The position numbers were made by a program, and so were the translations under genes. From Deltaproteobacteria bacterium (GTDB lineage: Bacteria > Myxococcota_A > Polyangia > Polyangiales > Ga0077539): a stretch of DNA of 8,792 nt. This document shows, piece by piece, positions 1-5,319 of the stretch; within the stretch, counting starts at the first letter, position 1; every line of letters begins with the position of its first letter. The stretch lies in assembly GCA_947494865.1 (NCBI GenBank), contig CANMAT010000117.1, positions 1 through 8,792 on the forward strand, given 5' to 3'. The notes under the pieces are model-generated. The model did no database searches and had not been told where the DNA came from. It was given only the letters and a program-made list of their open reading frames with translations.

Positions 1-306
1 ACGCAACGAACGCGCACCCACCTCACGCGCCTGGGGCTGACCCTCGACTGGAGCCCCGAGCGCTTCGTGACGACGACGCCCGATCACTTCGAAGCGATGT
101 TTCCGAGCACGGGGGGAGCCCTGTACGGCCCGCCGTCGCACGGTTGGAGGTCGCCGATGTACCGGGCGCCGGCGCGCTCCAACGTGCCGGGGATCTTCTT
201 CGCGGGGGGGAGCGTGCACCCCGGGGCGGGCGTCCCGATGGTGGCGCGGAGCGGCTTGCTCGCGGCGCAGAGCGTCCTCGAGTCCCTCGCTTCGACCGCG
301 CCGTAG
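1..306 (+). CDS. crtD: CrtD/CrtI-type carotenoid desaturase, C-terminal part (5' truncated by window edge)
   Basis: The frame is open from base 1 and ends at TAG 304-306, giving the last 101 residues of a FAD-dependent carotenoid desaturase. The family signature is clear: an LYG...W segment around residues 40-49, then R-S-N-V-P-G followed by FFAGGSVHPGAGVPM at residues 67-81. This is the C-terminal FAD-binding motif of the CrtI/CrtD/CrtN flavoenzymes, followed by a short helix rich in A, L and S. These enzymes dehydrogenate carotenoid backbones at or in the membrane. The choice of CrtD (1-hydroxycarotenoid 3,4-desaturase) over CrtI (phytoene desaturase) rests mainly on the adjoining crtC gene, because CrtC makes the 1-hydroxy substrate of CrtD. 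The family is certain; the exact subtype is inferred. The last 160 bases are also open in the crtC frame. Confidence 0.8.
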   Translation, partial: TQRTRTHLTRLGLTLDWSPERFVTTTPDHFEAMFPSTGGALYGPPSHGWRSPMYRAPARSNVPGIFFAGGSVHPGAGVPMVARSGLLAAQSVLESLASTAP

Positions 307-1229
307 CGCCCCGCGGGTACGCCTGGTGGTACGTCGACGCCATGAGCGACGACGGCCGCTACGCCATCTCGCTCATCGCCATGTTGGGCTCGGTGTTCTC
401 GCCGTTCTATGCGCGCGCGCGCGCCACCGGCGGCGCCATCGATCCGCTCGAGCACTCGGCCCTCAACGTTTCGCTGTATTCGCCGCGCGCCAAGGTGTGG
501 TCGCTCAACGAGCGCGGCCGCCGCGAGGTTCACCGCGACGCTTCGTCGCTCACCCTCGGCGCCAGCTCGCTCCACTGGGAGCGCGACACCCTGGTGATCT
601 CGCTCGCCGAGCGCACCACGCCCTTCTTGCCCGCGCGGGTGCTCGGCGACGAGCGCATCGTGGGCACCGTGCGCGTTCACCCGCGCGTGCGCGTCGACGA
701 GCCCCACGCCCTCGACGGCGCGGGCGCCCACCTGTGGTGGTCGGCGGCGCCTCTGTGCCGCGTCGAGGTCGAGCTCACGCACCCCAACGTGCGCTGGAGC
801 GGTGAGGGCTACCACGACGCCAACGCGGGCGACGGCCCCCTCGAAGAGACCTTTCGCGCGTGGGACTGGTCGCGCGCCACCACACCCGACGGCTCGGTCA
901 TTCTCTACGACGCCGAGACGCTCGACGGCGCGCGCGCCCTCCACGGCCGCCGGGTCACCGCCGACGGCCGCGTCGCGCGCGTCGAGGCCCCGCGTCGCGC
1001 CTCCCTCGCGCGTACCGTGTGGGGCGTCGAGCGCGCCACGCGCACCGACCTCGGCGCCACCGCCGCCGTGCGCGAGACCCTCGAAGACGCGCCCTTCTAC
1101 GCGCGCAGCGTGGTCGATACGAAGCTCCTCGGGCACAACGTGAGGGCCATGCACGAGACGCTCGACCTGCAGCGCTTTCAGCGCTCGTGGGTGCAGTTTC
1201 TGCTGCCGTTTCGCACGAGGCGCATGTGA
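144..1229 (+). CDS. crtC: CrtC carotenoid 1,2-hydratase (hydroxyneurosporene synthase); start uncertain
   Basis: CrtC adds water across the terminal 1,2 double bond of acyclic carotenoid ends to give a tertiary 1-hydroxyl. Family landmarks, numbered from the TTG at 144, are YAWWYVDA (59-66), SDDGR followed by GSVFSPFYARAR, ALNVSLY, GYHDAN at 222-227 followed by PLE and WDWSRA, and a C-terminal FLLPFRTRR. The C-terminal end is complete (TGA 1227-1229). The 5' end is problematic. The conserved FDRAV-YAWWYVDA stretch starts near base 291, yet in this frame there is no ATG, GTG or TTG between 147 and 341. The first ATG, at 342, would delete the conserved WWYVDA. The TTG at 144 is therefore the only ordinary start that keeps it, but it has no visible Shine-Dalgarno sequence and lies 160 bases inside the desaturase gene. 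The first 48 or so residues from 144 look like overprinted crtD rather than CrtC. The function is confident; the start is not. Confidence 0.87.
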   Translation: MEVADVPGAGALQRAGDLLRGGERAPRGGRPDGGAERLARGAERPRVPRFDRAVAPRGYAWWYVDAMSDDGRYAISLIAMLGSVFSPFYARARATGGAIDPLEHSALNVSLYSPRAKVWSLNERGRREVHRDASSLTLGASSLHWERDTLVISLAERTTPFLPARVLGDERIVGTVRVHPRVRVDEPHALDGAGAHLWWSAAPLCRVEVELTHPNVRWSGEGYHDANAGDGPLEETFRAWDWSRATTPDGSVILYDAETLDGARALHGRRVTADGRVARVEAPRRASLARTVWGVERATRTDLGATAAVRETLEDAPFYARSVVDTKLLGHNVRAMHETLDLQRFQRSWVQFLLPFRTRRM

Positions 1230-2395
1230 CGCTGGCCGGGGCGGGCGCCGCGGCGCTCGCCGCGTGGTGCTTCGTCGTCGCGTCGGTGTCGGCGCGGGCC
1301 GTCTTCGCCACCCTGCTACGGCCGCGCGGGGCGCCCGCGCGCACGCCCGCAGCGTGTCCCTCGGTGCTGGTGATTCGCCCCTGCGCGGGCGCCGAACCGT
1401 CGCTCGCGCGCACCCTCGCGTCGTCGTCGCACCTGCGCGGTGTAAATCCGTTTCGGCTCGTGTTCGCCGTCGCGCACGAGGGCGACGCGGCGCTCCCCGT
1501 CGCGCGAGAGGCGTGCGAGGGGCTGCGCGCGCAGGGCCTCGACGCGTCGGTGATGCTCACGCACGCGCAGGGCGTAAACCAGAAGTCGTCGCAGCTCGCG
1601 GCCGCCATCGCGCGGAGCGCGCGCACCGACGTGGTGGTGAACCTCGACAGCGACGTCGACTGCGCGGGCCTCTCGCTCGACGCGATGGTGGGCGCGCTCT
1701 GGGCCGACGCCTCCCTCGGCGCGGTGTGGGCGCCCCCTGTCGAAGACGGCGGAGTGACATTCTCTGACCGTTGCTCCGACGCGCTCCTGGGGGGCTCGCT
1801 GCACGCGTTTCCGGTGCTGTCGGCGCTCGATCCGCAGGGGCTCGTGGGCAAGGCCGTGGCGCTGCGCCGCGACGCCCTCGACGCCGTCGGCGGCTTCGAC
1901 GCGCTCACCTCGCACCTCGGCGAAGACATGGAGCTCGCCCGCCGCCTCCGCGCGCGGGGAATGCGCTCCGGGGCGCTCTCGCAGACGGTCACCTCGCGCG
2001 CCCGCGGCCGCCCGTGGCGCGGCGCCGTCGACCGCTACGCCCGGTGGATCATGGTGATTCGCGCGCAGCGACCGGCGCTCATGGCGTCGTACCCCGCGCT
2101 CTTCTTCGCGACGTGGCCCATGGTGGTCTCATCGCTCGCGCTCGCCCTCGCGGCCCCCGCGGCGCGAACGCTCGCGCTCAGCACCGCCGCCGTGGCGCTC
2201 GCGGCGCGGCTCGCGGTGGCCCTCGCGGCGCGACGCGCGTCGGGGCACGCGATGGGGCGCGCGCTCGCCGACACGGTGCTCGCCGATGCGCTGCTGGCGT
2301 GCGCGTTCGTGAGCGCGCTCGCGACGCGCGAGGTGCGATGGCGGGGCAGGGCGCTGCGCATCGACCGCGGAGGCCTCCTGCGCGACGCGGGCTGA
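1226..2395 (+). CDS. Membrane family-2 glycosyltransferase (GT21/HpnI-like), probable carotenoid glycosyltransferase
   Basis: The GTG at 1226 overlaps the crtC stop as GTGA, a typical coupled start, and gives 389 residues. A hydrophobic N-terminal segment (about residues 3-30) is followed by a GT-A domain. The visible catalytic elements are LDSDVD with Asp141/143/145 (metal/nucleotide-sugar binding), GED with Glu233-Asp234 (catalytic base region), and RYARW at 270-274 followed by RAQRP, which matches the (Q/R)xxRW motif of processive and ceramide-type enzymes. The C-terminal third holds several hydrophobic segments and ends WRGRALRI, as in ceramide glucosyltransferase/HpnI relatives. The sugar donor would be a nucleotide sugar used on the cytoplasmic face of the membrane. 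Its place directly behind crtD-crtC suggests glycosylation of the 1-hydroxyl made by CrtC, the role filled in green bacteria by the GT2 enzyme CruC. A hopanoid or ceramide acceptor is the alternative. The longer upstream reading in this frame is crtC shadow. Confidence 0.85.
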   Translation: MTLAGAGAAALAAWCFVVASVSARAVFATLLRPRGAPARTPAACPSVLVIRPCAGAEPSLARTLASSSHLRGVNPFRLVFAVAHEGDAALPVAREACEGLRAQGLDASVMLTHAQGVNQKSSQLAAAIARSARTDVVVNLDSDVDCAGLSLDAMVGALWADASLGAVWAPPVEDGGVTFSDRCSDALLGGSLHAFPVLSALDPQGLVGKAVALRRDALDAVGGFDALTSHLGEDMELARRLRARGMRSGALSQTVTSRARGRPWRGAVDRYARWIMVIRAQRPALMASYPALFFATWPMVVSSLALALAAPAARTLALSTAAVALAARLAVALAARRASGHAMGRALADTVLADALLACAFVSALATREVRWRGRALRIDRGGLLRDAG

Positions 2396-2445
2396 GCGCC
2401 GAGGCCATCGACGCGCGGCGGCCCCTCGCGGTAGAGATGGTGGCC

Positions 2446-5265
2446 ATGAACACGCTGCGTCGCCTCGCGCTGTCGGGTGCCCTCGCGCTCGCGTCGTGCA
2501 ACGGAATGCCTGTCGTCGGCGGCGTCGTCGACGCCTCGCGCGACGCGCCGCAAGACACCGCCACCGACGTCGCCCTCGATACGAAGGTCGACGTCTCCAT
2601 CGACACGCCCACGATCGACGCGCCCGATGTGCTCGACGCCCCCGATGTGCTCGACGCCCCCGACGTGCGCACCGACGCGCCCGGCACCTGCGCCACCACC
2701 ATGGACTGCGCTCCTGGCACCCTCTGTGACAGCGCTACGGGGCGCTGCGTCGAGTGCCTCCCTGCGATGGACACCTGCTCGCCCGAGCGCCACTGCGACC
2801 CCGGCAGCCGCACCTGCGTGCCCGGCTGTCGCAGCGACGAGGGATGCCCCGGCGGCGCCTCCGACGCGGGCGTCTCCGACGGCGGCGTCACCGCGCTCCG
2901 CTGCGACACCAACAGCCGCACCTGCGTGGCGTGCGTGACCGACGAGCACTGCCCCGCGGGCACCCTCTGCGTGGGCAACACCTGCGTGGTGGGCTGCACG
3001 GCGGCGCGCCCGTGCCCCACGGGGCAAACGTGCTGCACCGGCGCGTGCGTCGACCCGCTCTCGAACACCTCGCACTGCGGCGGCTGCGACATGCGCTGCG
3101 CCGTCACCAACGGCACCGCCGCGTGCATGAACGGCGTGTGCGCCGTCGGGGCCTGCGCGGCCCCCTTCGGCAACTGCGACGGCGACCCCACCAACGGCTG
3201 CGAGGCCAACACGCTCACCAGCGCGGCCCACTGCGGCGCGTGCGGCGCGATGTGCCCCGCGCGCGCCAACGCGACCGCGCAGTGCGCCGCGGGGCGCTGC
3301 GAGTTCGTGTGCGCCGCGGGCTTCGCCGACTGCGACGGCAACGCCGCCAACGGCTGCGAGACCGACCTCACGCGCGACCCCACCCGCTGCGGCGCGTGCA
3401 GCACCGCGTGCAACCCGCCCAACGCCACCGCCGCGTGCGTCGCGGGGCGCTGCGCCGTGGCCGCGTGCGCCGCGGGCTTCGGCGACTGCGACGGCAACCC
3501 CACCAACGGCTGCGAGACCGACACCAACACCGCCGTCTCCAACTGCGGGGCGTGCGGCGCGGCGTGCCCCGCGCGCGCCAACGCCTTCCCCGGATGCCTC
3601 GGCGGGCGCTGCGTTACCTCGTGCGTCATGGGCTTTCTCGACTGCGACGGTGAGCCCGCCAACGGCTGCGAGGCCGAGCTCCGCAGCGACCCTCGCAACT
3701 GCGGCGCGTGCGGGCGCGTCTGCGACCTCCCCCACGCGAGCTCGACCTGCGCCGCCGCGCGCTGCGCGATCGTCATGTGTGACGCGGGCTTCGCCGACTG
3801 CAACGGCGACCCCGCCGACGGGTGCGAGGTCAACTTCCAGAGCGACGTGTCGCACTGCGGAGCGTGTCGCAACGTGTGCACCGTGGCCGGCGGAACGCCC
3901 GCGTGCGTCGCCGGCGCGTGCGGCCTCGCGACGTGCTCCGCGGGGCGCGGCGACTGCGACCGCAGCGCCACCAACGGGTGCGAGGTCGACCGCAACGCCG
4001 ACCCGCGCAACTGCGGCGGATGCGGCACGGCGTGCGACGTCCCCGGCGCCACCGCGGCGTGCGTGAGCGGGCGCTGCGCGGTGGGAGCCTGCAACGCGGG
4101 CCTCGCCGACTGTGACGGCAGCGCCGCCAACGGCTGCGAGACCGACACGCGCACCGCGACGGCAGCGTGCGGCGGCTGCGGCATGGCGTGCATGCTCTCC
4201 AACGCGACGGCCACCTGCGCCGCGGGGCGCTGCGCGGTGGCGAGCTGCAACGCGGGCTTCGCCGACTGCGACGGCAACCCGGTGAACGGCTGCGAGACCA
4301 ACCTCGCGAGCACCGTGACATCGTGCGGGAGCTGCGGCGCGGCGTGCTCGCTCTCCAACGCGACGCCGGCGTGCGCGAGCGCGCGGTGCATCGTGGCGAG
4401 CTGCAACGCGGGCTTCGCCGACTGCGACATGAACCCCGCGAGCGGCTGCGAGGTGAGCTCCCTCACCGACCCGCGCAACTGCGGATCGTGCGGCCGCGCG
4501 TGCGCCCTCTCGAACGTCTCGACCGCGGGCTGCGCGGGCGGCGCGTGCACCGTGGTGGCGTGCGCGGCGGGCTTCGCCGACTGCAACGGCAACCCCGCCG
4601 ACGGGTGCGAGGTGAACACCAACACCAGCGCCTCGAACTGCGGTGCGTGCGGGCGCGCGTGCCCCACGGGCGTGTGCCGCGAGGGCACCTGCCAGAGCTT
4701 CGGCGGCGGCTTCGAAAGCAGCGACCCGGGCTGCGCCGCGTGCTTCAACGGCAACCCCCTCGCGTCGGGCGGCTGCGGCTGCCCCGGAGGGTTTGGCACC
4801 AACGTGAGCCTGCGCGTCATCAACGACTGCCGCGGCCGCGGCACGCAGCACGGCGGCAACATCACCTTCTGCGGCGGCCCCGCGACGGGCGACTGGGGCG
4901 GCGCCTACCAGCGTGACGACGTGACCGCGGGCGGCCTCGGGTGCCGCGCGGCCAACCCCTACACGGGCGCGTGCGCGTGCCCCGGCGGCGCGAGCGCGGT
5001 CACGTTTCGCACGCTCACCGACTCGAGCCGCGGAATCATCGGGTCGGCCATTACGGTGTGCGCCTTCGCGTCGGCGCCGCGCGCGAGCTTCGGCGGGGCC
5101 TACCAGGTCGATGATGGCGTGGCGGGCGGCGTCGGGTGCCGCGCGGCCAACCCCCTCACGGGCGCGTGCTCGTGCGCGCCGGGCACGTCTCCCTCGCCGT
5201 TGCGCGTCCAGGTCGACGCGTCGACGGGCTTCATCGGCTCGCAGATTTTCTTCTGCGTGCGATAG
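2446..5265 (+). CDS. Cysteine-rich repeat surface lipoprotein with Asp-rich stalk
   Basis: The ATG at 2446 begins a short lipoprotein signal (MNTLRRLALSGALALASC) with lipobox LASC and acylated Cys18. An in-frame ATG at 2437 is also possible; a GAG nine bases upstream of 2446 favours the latter. The layout of the 939 residues is as follows. Residues 19-85 are an Asp/Val/Thr/Pro-rich stalk. Residues 86-209 are irregular small cysteine motifs of the type C-x-x-D-x-x-C-P-x-G-T-L-C. Residues 210-740 are ten 52/53-residue units with eight Cys each, plus the start of an eleventh. Residues 766-939 are three related segments. Stalked, cysteine-repeat lipoproteins of this sort are abundant in Myxococcota and are often misnamed 'tryptophan synthase alpha chain' or MopE-like; nothing here supports an enzyme. 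The cysteine content implies an oxidising location outside the inner membrane, presumably the outer surface. The function (adhesion, metal binding or structural) is unknown. It starts 51 bases after the glycosyltransferase gene. Confidence 0.88.
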   Translation: MNTLRRLALSGALALASCNGMPVVGGVVDASRDAPQDTATDVALDTKVDVSIDTPTIDAPDVLDAPDVLDAPDVRTDAPGTCATTMDCAPGTLCDSATGRCVECLPAMDTCSPERHCDPGSRTCVPGCRSDEGCPGGASDAGVSDGGVTALRCDTNSRTCVACVTDEHCPAGTLCVGNTCVVGCTAARPCPTGQTCCTGACVDPLSNTSHCGGCDMRCAVTNGTAACMNGVCAVGACAAPFGNCDGDPTNGCEANTLTSAAHCGACGAMCPARANATAQCAAGRCEFVCAAGFADCDGNAANGCETDLTRDPTRCGACSTACNPPNATAACVAGRCAVAACAAGFGDCDGNPTNGCETDTNTAVSNCGACGAACPARANAFPGCLGGRCVTSCVMGFLDCDGEPANGCEAELRSDPRNCGACGRVCDLPHASSTCAAARCAIVMCDAGFADCNGDPADGCEVNFQSDVSHCGACRNVCTVAGGTPACVAGACGLATCSAGRGDCDRSATNGCEVDRNADPRNCGGCGTACDVPGATAACVSGRCAVGACNAGLADCDGSAANGCETDTRTATAACGGCGMACMLSNATATCAAGRCAVASCNAGFADCDGNPVNGCETNLASTVTSCGSCGAACSLSNATPACASARCIVASCNAGFADCDMNPASGCEVSSLTDPRNCGSCGRACALSNVSTAGCAGGACTVVACAAGFADCNGNPADGCEVNTNTSASNCGACGRACPTGVCREGTCQSFGGGFESSDPGCAACFNGNPLASGGCGCPGGFGTNVSLRVINDCRGRGTQHGGNITFCGGPATGDWGGAYQRDDVTAGGLGCRAANPYTGACACPGGASAVTFRTLTDSSRGIIGSAITVCAFASAPRASFGGAYQVDDGVAGGVGCRAANPLTGACSCAPGTSPSPLRVQVDASTGFIGSQIFFCVR
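2617..2670 (+). repeat. Three tandem 18-bp units in the lipoprotein stalk
   Basis: Units at 2617-2634, 2635-2652 and 2653-2670 each encode D-A-P-D-V-(L/R). Units one and two differ by a single base and unit three has a few changes. In-frame 18-bp repeats in an acidic stalk are a likely slippage site that would vary stalk length without breaking the frame. Confidence 0.85.
3073..4665 (+). repeat. Tandem coding repeat, 156-bp period, 52-residue eight-cysteine unit (10 full copies plus a partial)
   Basis: Each unit starts at the Cx2Cx3C segment (for example NCGACGAAC). Unit starts fall at 3073, 3229, 3385, 3541, 3697, 3853, 4009, 4165, 4321, 4477 and 4636. The spacing is exactly 156 bases nine times and 159 once, the extra codon lying in the tenth unit (STAGC). 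Within a unit, cysteines sit at positions 2, 5, 9, 19, 24, 28, 35 and 43, which would allow four disulfides. The best conserved core is F-x-D-C-(D/N)-G-N-P-x-(N/D)-G-C-E. The Asp/Asn-rich core resembles a cation-binding loop, but that is only an impression. The eleventh copy stops after its first third, at GRACPTG. Confidence 0.93.
4741..5262 (+). repeat. Three related C-terminal segments of the lipoprotein
   Basis: Segments start at 4741 (67 residues), 4942 (65 residues) and 5137 (42 residues, ending at the stop). The shared pattern is C-x3-NP...G-x-C-x-C-x-G, a run of beta-type residues, G-x-I/N-x-I-T-x-C, then a WGGAYQ/FGGAYQ-x-DD...AGG-x-G motif. Segments two and three begin with an identical stretch of about 20 bases, suggesting recent duplication or gene conversion. 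The fold and role are not recognised; as the terminal domain beyond a long repeat rod it could be the functional head. Confidence 0.8.
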
Positions 5266-5319
5266 AGGCTCGGCGGCATTGACCCGGTGCGGGGTGAGAG
5301 TGTTCCCTCCGCGGGGTCT

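Noticed and set aside
84..1154. Minus-strand frame opposite crtC
   Set aside because: It is a GC-bias shadow with no domain signal; the plus strand encodes recognisable CrtC across the same interval.
2178..4865. A second long minus-strand open frame across the same repeats
   Set aside because: Its apparent repeats (SQPLxGLPSQSAKPA type) are simply the reverse complement of the 52-residue units of the real gene. It has no signal peptide or family match.
2446..5265. 'Tryptophan synthase alpha chain' as a name for the cysteine-repeat protein
   Set aside because: This label is common on such myxobacterial proteins, but there is no TIM-barrel sequence or TrpA motif; the protein is a lipid-anchored disulfide-rich repeat protein.
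5279..5307. TTGACC as a possible -35 box in front of the channel gene
   Set aside because: No acceptable -10 hexamer lies about 17 bases downstream; a TTGACC hexamer alone is not enough.
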